Assembly: GCF_023008585.1 (NCBI RefSeq)
Contig: NZ_CP095391.1
Location: forward strand, 248,001-312,000
Direction of reading: 5' to 3'
Source of the DNA: Natribaculum breve
GTDB taxonomy: Archaea > Halobacteriota > Halobacteria > Halobacteriales > Natrialbaceae
Length of the DNA: 64,000 nt
A program made the position numbers and the translations under genes. The notes beneath the pieces are model-generated. The model was not told the origin of the DNA and ran no database searches. It saw nothing but the letters and a program-made list of their open reading frames with translations. Positions 46,880 through 55,496 of this stretch are shown piece by piece (the stretch's first letter is position 1; every line of letters starts with the position of its first letter).

Positions 46880-47785
46880 ATGGAACTGTCGGGAACAGTC
46901 GTTCCCATGGCCACGCCTATCGACGCCGATGGCCAGAGGGTCGACGAAGAGACGCTCGAGGACTTCACACGCACGTTGATCGACGGGGGCGTTCACGGCC
47001 TCTTTCCGGGAAGCTCGATCGGTGAATTCTCGAGTTTGAGCGCTAGAGAACACGACGCGATCGTTCGAACGGTCTCCTCGGTCGCCGACGGGGACACCAC
47101 GGTACTCGCAGGGTGCTGTGGAACGAGTATCCAGGAGGTGCGAGCGAAGATGGAGACGGCAGCCGATGCCGGGGCCGACGCAGCCGTCGTCGTCGCCCCG
47201 TACTATCTGAATACGACCCAGCGCGGTCTCTCGCGTTTTTTCACCTCGCTTGCCGATGAGAGTCCGCTTCCAGTGGTACTCTACAACATTCCGGCGCTGA
47301 CCGGCAACGAAATCGCCGTCGAAACGGTCGCCACACTTGCCGAACACGACGCGATCGTCGGCCTGAAAGACACCTCGGGGGATCTCATCTACCAGCACAG
47401 CGTCGTCGAGGCAACGCCCGAGTCGTTCGCCGTCTTTAACGGCACGACTGCCACCGCCATCCCGTCACTCGACGTCGGTATCGATGGACTCATCGCGGGT
47501 CCGGCGAACGTGTTCCCGGCGGCTCTGACCGAACTGTACGAAGCCCACCGACGCGGAGACGACCGGACGGCCACGCGACTCTCTCGAGAACTCGTATTGC
47601 CACTCGTCAGTGCCTATCAGAATATCCCAACGGCGGCGGCCATCAAACACCTCGTGAAACTCGACGGGCTCGACCTCGGTGAACCACTCCCACCGCTTGC
47701 ACCGCTCTCGAGGGACGAACGGGACCGACTCAGCGCGTGTCACAGGCAGGTTACGGAGCGGTTCGACGCAGACATCGTCGAGTAA
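46880..47785 (+). CDS. DapA (dihydrodipicolinate synthase) family aldolase or dehydratase
   Basis: 301 aa TIM barrel. The Schiff-base lysine K163 is in AIVGLKDTSGD and the partner tyrosine Y135 in VVLYNIPALTG. The N-terminus has VVPMATPID and FPGSSIGEFSSL, which replaces the DapA GTTGE loop with an SIGE loop. Known sugar-acid members are 2-keto-3-deoxy-gluconate/pentonate aldolases and L-2-keto-3-deoxy-arabonate dehydratase. In this cluster it most likely processes 2-keto-3-deoxy-xylonate. It replaces the FAH-type dehydratase (XacE) known from Haloferax. Aldolase and dehydratase cannot be separated from these motifs. Confidence 0.88.
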   Translation: MELSGTVVPMATPIDADGQRVDEETLEDFTRTLIDGGVHGLFPGSSIGEFSSLSAREHDAIVRTVSSVADGDTTVLAGCCGTSIQEVRAKMETAADAGADAAVVVAPYYLNTTQRGLSRFFTSLADESPLPVVLYNIPALTGNEIAVETVATLAEHDAIVGLKDTSGDLIYQHSVVEATPESFAVFNGTTATAIPSLDVGIDGLIAGPANVFPAALTELYEAHRRGDDRTATRLSRELVLPLVSAYQNIPTAAAIKHLVKLDGLDLGEPLPPLAPLSRDERDRLSACHRQVTERFDADIVE

Positions 47786-47933
47786 CGTTGGATCTCAGCT
47801 GCCTGGCCACAGGCCTCGTTCTGAACGCAGGTGCATTCACGGACACGATACGTTCTGTGGCCGGCGATTTCCTAACGCGGCTTCGCTCGCCAAGGGACCG
47901 AGAAAACGAGAATATCTGCGAAGACGGCAATGG

Positions 47934-48878
47934 TCAGGCTTTACCGACACCGGCGGTCATGCCCTCGACGATCTTCTTCTGGAAGACGAGCATGAACACC
48001 ATAAGCGGGACGAGTGACATGAAGACCGCTGCCGTAATTATCCCCCAGGGGGAGTTGAACTGGCCGCCAAAGAGCGCGATACCCACCGTAATCGTTCGCT
48101 TTGAATCCTGCGTCATGAACGTCAGTGCAAACAGGAACTCGTTCCAGGCGTAGATGAAGACGATGATCGCCGTCGTCGCCATCGCTGGCATCGACACCGG
48201 GAGGATGATGCGAAACAGCACGCCGACTCGTGAGAGGCCGTCCATGAGTCCGGCCTCCTCGAGCGAATCGGGAAGTTCGTTGAAGTACGCCTGGAAGATC
48301 CAGACGGCAAACGGCATCTGGAACGCCGCGTAGGGAAGGATCAGTCCCAGGTACTGATTGAGCCCGAAAAACGGTCCGAATACCGTTCCCTGCAGGTCGA
48401 TCGCCAGCTTGTACAGCGGGATGAGTCGGGAGATGAACGGGAGGAGTGCTGCAAACAGGATGAGCAGTAGCACGTGCAGTTTGTACGGGAACCGAAGTCT
48501 CGAGAGCGCGTATCCGGCCATCGAACCGAGGACGACGTCGATGATAGCCGTCCCGGAGGCGACGATTGCACTGTTGATCAGATACTGTCCCACGGGACGT
48601 TCCTGGAGGGCAGCCCGGTAGTTCTCGAGGGTGAGCGGGAACTGCTGGACGACGGTAAGCTGTCCGTCCTGAATCGTGATCACGTAGGGGAGAAATTCCT
48701 GGGGGAAGACGAAGAGTTCCGACGGCGGCTTCAGGGAACTGAGCAGGATCCAGAAGACGGGAAACATCGAGATCGTGACCATGGCCGCGATGGAGCCGTA
48801 GAACCCGAACCGTTTGCCGATGTCCCAGAGTGCGACGTCCTCGAGAGTCGCCTCTCGAGCGGAGTCGACGAGGCTCAT
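47934..48878 (-). CDS. Carbohydrate ABC transporter permease (MalG-type)
   Basis: 314 aa from the ATG at 48878 (MSLVDSAREA). The EAA-type loop SLEEAGLMDGLSRVGVLFRI docks the ATPase. About six membrane helices are expected (for example near SIAAMVTISMFPVFWILL). It is one base beyond the stop of the MalF-type gene, so the two are co-transcribed. It is the second permease of the sugar importer with the binding protein at 50005 and the ATPase at 57918. Confidence 0.9.
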   Translation of the reverse strand: MSLVDSAREATLEDVALWDIGKRFGFYGSIAAMVTISMFPVFWILLSSLKPPSELFVFPQEFLPYVITIQDGQLTVVQQFPLTLENYRAALQERPVGQYLINSAIVASGTAIIDVVLGSMAGYALSRLRFPYKLHVLLLILFAALLPFISRLIPLYKLAIDLQGTVFGPFFGLNQYLGLILPYAAFQMPFAVWIFQAYFNELPDSLEEAGLMDGLSRVGVLFRIILPVSMPAMATTAIIVFIYAWNEFLFALTFMTQDSKRTITVGIALFGGQFNSPWGIITAAVFMSLVPLMVFMLVFQKKIVEGMTAGVGKA

Positions 48879-48879
48879 A

Positions 48880-49863
48880 CTAGCGCACCTCCGGTTCGTA
48901 GAGGGTAGCAACGTAGATCAGCGCGATCACCAGTGCGATCATGGTGATGACGGTGGCTGCTGCCGAACCGAGAGCGAACCCGCCGTTGGTCGGTCCCGGA
49001 TTGTTGTACGCGGCCTGCTGGGTGTAGAGGACGAGCGTCGTCGTCGCCTCTCCTGGTCCACCCCCCGTGAGCCCGTAGGGCAACCCGAACGCCTGGAACG
49101 CGGGCAGCGTTCGAAAAATAAGCGCCACGAGGATGGTCGGTTTGAGCAATGGCAGCGTGATGTCCCGGAACCGGCGCCATCTCGACGCCCCGTCCATCCG
49201 TGCGGACTCGTACAGGTGATCTGGGATACTCGAGAGTCCGGCGAGCAAGATGAGCGCCATAAACGAGGTCGTCTTCCAGATCGTAATCGCCGTCATCGAG
49301 TACAGTGCGACGTCGGGACTGGAGAGAAACGGGTACGGCTGGCTGAGGATACCGACCCGCACGAGAATGTCGCTTATCACACCGTAGTCGGGGTTCAGCA
49401 GCCACGCCCAGATTTTTGCATTGATGACTGTTGGTAATGCCCATGGAAAGAGGATCGCAGCCTGTGCGAAGTACTTCCACTTGAAATCCGCCCTGAGGAG
49501 CAAAGCCAGGCCGAGCCCGAAGACCAGTTCGACGGGGACGCTCACGAACGTGTAAAAGAGGCTCACCCCCAGCGCGTTCCAGAAGCTCCCGTCGGTAAAG
49601 AGTGCCCGGTAGTTTTCGATTCCGACGAACTCAGTGGTCTGTGTGGGAAGTTGAACGACGTAACCCGTATGCAGGCTCGCCCAGATCGTGTCTACGATGG
49701 GATAGAACGAGACTGCGAGTAAGAAGGCCAGCACCGGCATCAACAACACGACTGCAAGCTCCTCTTCGGTGATCCTGAGTTCGCGATAGCGTTCGAGCCG
49801 GCCGCGTAAACCCTCCTCACCGATTCGGGTGATATCCTGTTTTCCCGTGGTCGAATCTACCAT
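48880..49863 (-). CDS. Carbohydrate ABC transporter permease (MalF-type)
   Basis: 327 aa using the ATG at 49863 (MVDSTTGKQD). An in-frame ATG at 49884 adds seven residues. A TTTATGG stretch lies ~27 nt upstream of 49863, which favours it as a leaderless start. Helices begin near VVLLMPVLAFLLAVSFYP. The EAA loop YESARMDGASRWRRFRDI is seen. It partners the MalG-type permease; the binding protein gene follows upstream on the same strand. It imports an oligosaccharide, probably xylose-containing. Confidence 0.88.
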   Translation of the reverse strand: MVDSTTGKQDITRIGEEGLRGRLERYRELRITEEELAVVLLMPVLAFLLAVSFYPIVDTIWASLHTGYVVQLPTQTTEFVGIENYRALFTDGSFWNALGVSLFYTFVSVPVELVFGLGLALLLRADFKWKYFAQAAILFPWALPTVINAKIWAWLLNPDYGVISDILVRVGILSQPYPFLSSPDVALYSMTAITIWKTTSFMALILLAGLSSIPDHLYESARMDGASRWRRFRDITLPLLKPTILVALIFRTLPAFQAFGLPYGLTGGGPGEATTTLVLYTQQAAYNNPGPTNGGFALGSAAATVITMIALVIALIYVATLYEPEVR

Positions 49864-50004
49864 CACTTCTCGTTGTGGTCTCATGAGCCATAAATGTGTC
49901 TGACGATACCACAAGTCACGAAAAGGCGAACGTCCGGCTATCCGATAGACTGTGGTCGGATTCCCGAGTCGAAACAGCGAATCGGACCCGGCAAAGAGCC
50001 GATC

Positions 50005-51315
50005 TCAGGCGTTGTTGACGTCGCTATCGATCTGCTCTTGAGCGTCGTCGAGCGCCTCCTGTACACTTTTCTGTTGAGTCAGTGCGTTATTGCACTCGGT
50101 GTACACGATGTTAGACCACTGGGAATAATTCGAAATCGCCGGGCGGGCGCTCGTCTGATCGAGGATCTCACTGAATCGGTCGAGGAACGCTGGTTTGTCG
50201 GTATCGCTGTCCTCCCAGTATGCGTCCTCGTAGAGTTCAGCACGTACCGGAAGTCGGCTCCGGTCGACGGCTAGTTTTTCCTGCGCTTCGGCCGTGCCGA
50301 CGTAGGTCGCCAGCTCCTGGGCGGCGGCCTTGTTTTGCGAGAAGCTATTGATGAACAGGCTCCAGCCGCCGATACACGAGTTGTTTGCATCCTCGTGTCC
50401 CTCGGCTTTCGGCATCGTCGTCACGGCGAATTTGTCTGTAACGGGCGTGTCGTCCTGGAAGAGTGCGTACGCGTACGGCCAGTTGCGCATGAAGATCGTA
50501 TTGCCCTGCTGGAAGGTTTGCCGGTTCCCGTCGGTCCCGCTCGAGGGGACCGATTCGGGCGTAATCTCGTACTCGTGGATGAGATCGACGGCGTGCTGGA
50601 GCGCCTGGACACCCTCCTCGGTGTTAACGACGAGGTTTCCATCGTCGTCCTGCACCGAACCGCCCATCCCCCACAGCCAGTTGAGCCACATGATCGTCAG
50701 CCCCTCGTTGGCTCCGCCCTGCCAGATGTAGCCGTTGAGGTCCTCGTCGGACTGGTCCATAATATCCTGTGCCATATCGACGAGTTCCATGTACGTCGAT
50801 GGCGGTTCGTCGTATCCGGCTTCCTCGAGTAGGTCCGTCCGATAGTAGAGCCCGTTCGCATCTGTGAACATGGGCATCCCGTATAGAGAGCCGTCGATGG
50901 TGACGGTTTCGGCCGAAGTCGGGATCATCTCGTCGGTGTGGTTCTCCGGATCGTCGACTTCCGACGCCCAGCCCGCACTGACGAACTCCGCCGGCCAGAC
51001 CACGTCCATCATTCCGACGTCGAATTCCGAGGACTGGGCGGCAAACTGGTTGACGTAGTATTCCCGGCTCGAGCTCGATTCGGCGGGCGTCGACTGAACC
51101 TCGAGGGTGGCGTCGCTCTGACTGTCGTAGGCTTCCTTGAAGTCGTTCGCCGACGGCTCGAACGAAGAGATGTGGACGAAGGTGATCGATCCCGAACCCG
51201 ATCCGCCGCCATCGTCGCCGTCGCCGCCGAGACAGCCCGCAACGAACGCGCTCCCCCCTGCAGCGACCCCTTTGATTATCTGACGCCGTCTAATAGCACT
51301 ACTATCCCATGCCAT
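50005..51315 (-). CDS. Sugar-binding lipoprotein of an ABC importer
   Basis: 436 aa from the ATG at 51315 (MAWDSSAIRRRQIIKG). A Tat signal (RRRQIIKG) and a haloarchaeal lipobox (AFVAGC) are followed by a Gly/Asp-rich linker (GGDGDDGGGSGSG). The rest is a family-1 solute-binding protein with MFTDANGLYYRTDLLEEAG. It is exported folded and anchored outside by lipid. It is the first gene of the minus-strand transporter operon, with a strong TATA stretch upstream. The ligand is not known; xylo-oligosaccharide or isoprimeverose-like sugars fit the neighbours. Confidence 0.9.
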   Translation of the reverse strand: MAWDSSAIRRRQIIKGVAAGGSAFVAGCLGGDGDDGGGSGSGSITFVHISSFEPSANDFKEAYDSQSDATLEVQSTPAESSSSREYYVNQFAAQSSEFDVGMMDVVWPAEFVSAGWASEVDDPENHTDEMIPTSAETVTIDGSLYGMPMFTDANGLYYRTDLLEEAGYDEPPSTYMELVDMAQDIMDQSDEDLNGYIWQGGANEGLTIMWLNWLWGMGGSVQDDDGNLVVNTEEGVQALQHAVDLIHEYEITPESVPSSGTDGNRQTFQQGNTIFMRNWPYAYALFQDDTPVTDKFAVTTMPKAEGHEDANNSCIGGWSLFINSFSQNKAAAQELATYVGTAEAQEKLAVDRSRLPVRAELYEDAYWEDSDTDKPAFLDRFSEILDQTSARPAISNYSQWSNIVYTECNNALTQQKSVQEALDDAQEQIDSDVNNA

Positions 51316-51334
51316 GTGAATGTCATACATTCAT

Positions 51335-51347
51335 GTTAAATATATAC
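51335..51347 (-). promoter_or_regulatory. TATA box of the transporter operon
   Basis: The minus strand reads GTATATATTTAAC, centred about 26 nt before the ATG at 51315. It is one of the most AT-rich spots in this part of the window and should drive the binding protein and both permeases. Confidence 0.55.
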
Positions 51348-51732
51348 TTTTTTATTGTGGACCTGATACGAGAGCGTCGGCCACCTGGACACGCACAGAA
51401 GCGCAGTAGCAAGTATCGAGCGCTGAAACGACCGTAGACGCGGATGAATCACACGACGGGTGGATTAACGACCGTGGTCGTTTCGACGACTTTTGCAGAG
51501 ACGTTCCGTGTACCGGGTCCAACGAGAGCAGGGAGATAGCCGTCGGGCAACATTGGGGACGTGACCGATCCGCCACCGTGCAAGCAGCTATCGTTCACCC
51601 GCTCGCGTTCTGTCCGGTCGTTTTCTTGGCGGACGTCCAGATCGATCGCCTGGATACGACGCACCGAACGCGTTCCCAGGGAGACGACTCACTGGTCTAC
51701 TCGAGTGTCGGGAAAATTCGGCCGGCGTACGT
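51348..51732. other. 385-bp gap between the transporter operon and the enolase-superfamily gene
   Basis: The two flanking genes are read in the same direction (minus), so this stretch holds the 3' end side of the dehydratase transcript and the operon promoter. No frame in it has the composition or motifs of a gene. Confidence 0.4.
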
Positions 51733-52998
51733 CTAGACGATGAGTTCCGAGTCGTCAGTCAGGAACTCTCGGCACAGGTCACGGTCGAGCCGTACACCGA
51801 GTCCAGGACCCTCAGGAAGGTCGATGTAACCGTCCTCGAGAATCGGGCCGCTCCCGTCGACGCGTTCGACCATGTCGTTCCACCAGGGGACGTCCCGGGA
51901 GTGGTATTCCATCATGAGAAAGTTCGGAATCGACGCAGAGGCGTGGACGCCGGCGACGGTTCCGAGTGGGCTCGAGATGTTGTGAGAGGCGACAGGAACG
52001 CCGTACAGATCACAGATCGTAGCGATCTTGCGATACTCTCCGAGACCGCCACACTTGTTCACGTCCGGTGCGGCGATATCGAAGATCCCCTTCCGGGCGG
52101 CCTTGTTGAACTGGTGTGGCTTGACGAGGTTTTCACCGGTCAAAACCGGGATATCGAGCGCATCGGTGACGCGTTTTTGGGCTTCGAACTTCTCCGGTGG
52201 CACGGGGTCTTCGAGGAATGCCAGGTCGAACGGCTCGAGTTTCTTGCCGAGGCGGGTCGCCGTCTCGACGGTAAAGTTCCAGTGGAGGTCCATCCCGAGG
52301 TCGATGTCGTAGCCGATCTCGTCCCGGACGGCCTCGACGAGACTCACTTTGTGTTCGATGGCCTCGTTGTCCATCCGCCGGTTAGCCTCGTCGTACGAAC
52401 TGTGGGTCGGGACGTCGAGATCGAGTTTCAGCGCCTCGAAGCCCTCGTCGACGACCTCGCGAGCGGCCCGTGCGTACGACTCCGGCGTGTAGACCTCCGT
52501 CGGATCGTAGGCTGCAGCCTCGCCGAGGGATTCCCCACCGTGGGTATCACAGTATATTTTGATTTCGTCGCGGTACTTCCCACCGAGCAGTTCATAGACG
52601 GGAACGTCGAACACTTTCCCCTTGATGTCGTAGCAGGCGGTCTCGATGGCGGTGAACGCGGCCTGCCCGATGCGGCCCGTCCCGGTGTAGCGCTGCTCGA
52701 GGAGTTCGACGATCCGGTCGGTGTCGAGCGGATTCTCTCCCTCGAGGTCGATCGACATCCTGTCGGCCATGTCCAGAGCGGCCTCGGCACGGAAGGTTTC
52801 ACCCAGCCCGTAAACGTCCGAGTCGGTTTCGACTTTGACGATGCCCCAGGTGAAGTTTCCGGCGATAGCCATCGTCTTCACGTCGGTGATCTCGACGTCT
52901 CGATCCGCGGGGCGATGCGATTCCTCCATCCCCATGCTTCGCCAGGGAACGCCGCCACCCTGTGGGATACGGTAGTCCGGTTCGTCCTCGTGCATCAT
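51733..52998 (-). CDS. Enolase-superfamily sugar-acid dehydratase (XacD-like, mandelate racemase/muconate lactonising group)
   Basis: 421 aa. The catalytic KLDLD strand (ALKLDLD), the metal ligands in LGMDLHWNF, FLEDPVPP and VLTGENL, and the late His in VASHNISSPLG are all present. The N-terminus has RDVEITDVKTMAIAGNFTWGIVKVETDS. I recognise similarity to haloarchaeal xylonate dehydratase XacD. It would convert D-xylonate to 2-keto-3-deoxy-xylonate, directly after the XacA-like step. It is co-oriented with the transporter operon downstream. Confidence 0.82.
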   Translation of the reverse strand: MMHEDEPDYRIPQGGGVPWRSMGMEESHRPADRDVEITDVKTMAIAGNFTWGIVKVETDSDVYGLGETFRAEAALDMADRMSIDLEGENPLDTDRIVELLEQRYTGTGRIGQAAFTAIETACYDIKGKVFDVPVYELLGGKYRDEIKIYCDTHGGESLGEAAAYDPTEVYTPESYARAAREVVDEGFEALKLDLDVPTHSSYDEANRRMDNEAIEHKVSLVEAVRDEIGYDIDLGMDLHWNFTVETATRLGKKLEPFDLAFLEDPVPPEKFEAQKRVTDALDIPVLTGENLVKPHQFNKAARKGIFDIAAPDVNKCGGLGEYRKIATICDLYGVPVASHNISSPLGTVAGVHASASIPNFLMMEYHSRDVPWWNDMVERVDGSGPILEDGYIDLPEGPGLGVRLDRDLCREFLTDDSELIV

Positions 52999-53098
52999 CT
53001 AACCGATCCGTGAACGCTCGAATAAAGCTTGTGGTACGTTTACACTGCCGACCGGAACGGACGGTCGTCCGTCGATAGCGGCCGCCGAAGACGGGCCG

Positions 53099-55369
53099 TC
53101 ACCGGTCGACGGTGCTATCCGAAAACGCGACTGGTGACGACGGCGGTGTCGGATCGCCGGTCACCGCGATCGTCTCACGCAGCCGGATGTCCGCCGCAGA
53201 GCGCCCGACCTGTACCTCGAACGACCCCGGTTCGATCGTCCACTCGGCGTCCCGATCGACGAGTGCAAGTGCGTCAACCGGCAGCGAGAACGAGACTCGT
53301 CGACGCTCGCCAGGCGACAGGGAGAGCCGACAGAAGCCACGGAGTTCACGATCTGGACGCGTCACGCTGGCCTCGCGATCTCGAACGTAGAGCTGGACCA
53401 CCTCGATACCGGGTTGTTCGCCGACATTTTCGACCTCGAGAGCGAGATCGATCGACCCGGCCATCGAAACCGTCTTCGCGTCGATCTCGAGGTCGCCGTA
53501 CTCGAACGTCGCGTAGCTTTCCCCGTGTCCAAACGGATACCACGGATCGGCGGCCTCGTCGACGTAGTGCTGGCTGGTCGAAAGCGCCGTCCGACGGTAG
53601 TGGGCGGGAAGCTGACCGACCGACCGCGGAATCGACACGGGGAGCCGTCCAGCGGCATCCACGTCCCCGAACAGCACGTCCGCGATCGCGAGCCCGCCAG
53701 CCTGTCCCGGAAGCCAGGCCTCGAGGATCGCACCGGGTGCGTCGAAACGGCCATCGAGCGAGAGCGGACGGCCGCCGACGAGCACGACGACGACTGGCGT
53801 TCCGGTTTCGGTAACCGCCTCGAGAAGTGCGTGCTGGTTTCCCGGTAAGCCGAGTGTCGCCCGGTCGAGTCCTTCCCCAGCGGTGCCGGTCGCGTCGCGT
53901 TCGACGTCGATACCGGATCGACCGCCGACGCAGGCAACGACGACGTCGGCTGCGTCGGCGGCGGCCCTGGCCGCATCGAACTCCGGCGACTCGAGGTCGA
54001 CCTGCCCGCCCTCGGTCAAGACACCACAGCCCCGTTCGTATCGGACCGATGCCCGTCCCAGTCGGTCACGGATGGCCTCGAGTGGCGTGGTGACCTCGAG
54101 GCCGTCGTCGTCGGACTCCGCCGCCGCGTAGGTGTAGTTGCCGAGGAGATGGCGCGGTTCGTCCGCGTTGGGTCCAACGACCGCGACGAACGCCTCGTCC
54201 GAGAGTGGGAGAGTCCCGTCGTTTTCCAGCAGAACGAGCGATTCTCGAGCAGCTTGTCGAGCGAGGCGGAACTGATCGTCGGTACCGAAGGCCGCGCTGG
54301 CTCGTTCCGGGTCCGGAGCCGCCGAGTCGAACAGGCCGAGACGAGACTTTTGCTCGAGGTGGCGACGAACCGCCCGGTCGACGAATTTCTCGTCGATCCG
54401 TTCCTCGCGGACGGCTTCGAGAAGTGACGCGCCGAAACACTCGATCTCGGGAAGTTCGACGTCGATACCCGCACGGAGTGCGGTCGTTCCAGCACTCGCG
54501 TGGTCGGACACCACGTGATGATCGTCACAGAGAAGTTCGATTCCACGGCCGTCCGAGACGACCGTGCCGTCGAACCCCCACTCTTCGCGGAGTGTCCCCG
54601 TGAGGAGGCGATCGTCAGCGTGGCAGGGGACCCCGTCGACGGCGTGGTAGGCAGCCATGACAGATTCGACGCCGCCTCGCTCGACTGCCGCCCGAAACGG
54701 CCAGAGGTCGTTCTGTTTGAGCGTGCGAAACGAGTGGGTCACCGGGGCGCGGTTCCGTCCGCCTTCGGGGCGACCGTGGCCGACGAAGTGCTTGGCGGTT
54801 GCGAGGACCGCTTCTCGATCTCCGGCCTGAAATCCCTCGATTGCGGCGAGCCCCATGCAGGCCACGAGGTACGGGTCCTCGCCGTAGGTCTCCTCGACCC
54901 GCCCCCACCGTGGATCGATCCCGATATCGAGCACCGGTGCGAGCGTCGCCTGACAACCGACGGCCCGGAGCTGTCCCGATATCTCGTCTGCCACCCGCTC
55001 GAGCAGAGGCGGATTCCACGTACTCGCCATCCCGATACTCTGTGGGAACGCGGTGCCGCGTCGGCCGGCGTAGCCACAGAGGGCCTCCTCCCGGCAAATA
55101 GCCGGAATCCCGGGGCGCGTTTCTACCTCGAGAAACCGCTGTATATCGTGGACGACGCGCGAGAGGGCTTCCGGATCGAGACGACTCTCCCGGCCAACGC
55201 GCGTGACGCGGCCGATACCGTGTGGAATCGTCTCGAACGCGCGTTCCCGAGAGAATTCCCCATCCTCGAGCAGTGAGCCGATCCGAACCGTGCCGAGCTG
55301 GGCCACTTTCTCCTCGAGAGAGAGGTCCGCGAGAATCGTGGTAACCAGTTCCCTGTTGGTTGCTCGCAT
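53099..55369 (-). CDS. GH3 glycoside hydrolase (beta-xylosidase / beta-glucosidase)
   Basis: 756 aa from the ATG at 55369 (MRATNRELVTTILADLS). Upstream frame (76 codons) has no GH3 homology and lies in the divergent promoter. Domain order: TIM barrel to about 330, with ATAKHFVGHGRPEGGRN and the nucleophile D273 in VVSDGRGIE (SDG, not the SDW of most beta-glucosidases), then the alpha/beta sandwich and an FnIII-like end (LRGFCRLSLSPGE). No signal peptide, so it acts inside on imported oligosaccharides. Divergent from the GH31 gene with which it shares control DNA. Confidence 0.9.
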   Translation of the reverse strand: MRATNRELVTTILADLSLEEKVAQLGTVRIGSLLEDGEFSRERAFETIPHGIGRVTRVGRESRLDPEALSRVVHDIQRFLEVETRPGIPAICREEALCGYAGRRGTAFPQSIGMASTWNPPLLERVADEISGQLRAVGCQATLAPVLDIGIDPRWGRVEETYGEDPYLVACMGLAAIEGFQAGDREAVLATAKHFVGHGRPEGGRNRAPVTHSFRTLKQNDLWPFRAAVERGGVESVMAAYHAVDGVPCHADDRLLTGTLREEWGFDGTVVSDGRGIELLCDDHHVVSDHASAGTTALRAGIDVELPEIECFGASLLEAVREERIDEKFVDRAVRRHLEQKSRLGLFDSAAPDPERASAAFGTDDQFRLARQAARESLVLLENDGTLPLSDEAFVAVVGPNADEPRHLLGNYTYAAAESDDDGLEVTTPLEAIRDRLGRASVRYERGCGVLTEGGQVDLESPEFDAARAAADAADVVVACVGGRSGIDVERDATGTAGEGLDRATLGLPGNQHALLEAVTETGTPVVVVLVGGRPLSLDGRFDAPGAILEAWLPGQAGGLAIADVLFGDVDAAGRLPVSIPRSVGQLPAHYRRTALSTSQHYVDEAADPWYPFGHGESYATFEYGDLEIDAKTVSMAGSIDLALEVENVGEQPGIEVVQLYVRDREASVTRPDRELRGFCRLSLSPGERRRVSFSLPVDALALVDRDAEWTIEPGSFEVQVGRSAADIRLRETIAVTGDPTPPSSPVAFSDSTVDR

Positions 55370-55398
55370 GGGCAGACGATGAAACGCTTCGGGGAATA

Positions 55399-55411
55399 CG
55401 TATAAATATCC
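55399..55411 (-). promoter_or_regulatory. TATA box for the GH3 gene
   Basis: The minus strand reads GATATTTATACGT, centred about 36 nt before the ATG at 55369. It is one arm of the divergent GH3/GH31 control region (55370-55496). Confidence 0.5.
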
Positions 55412-55460
55412 CGCGGCGAGTGACGGAGACGGGTCCAGATCGACCGATACCTCGACGGAG

Positions 55461-55470
55461 ACTTTATTAC
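55461..55470 (+). promoter_or_regulatory. TATA box for the GH31 gene
   Basis: ACTTTATTAC is centred about 31 nt before the ATG at 55497. It completes the divergent control region. Confidence 0.5.
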
Positions 55471-55496
55471 CCAGAGACACACCACTCCAGGTACCG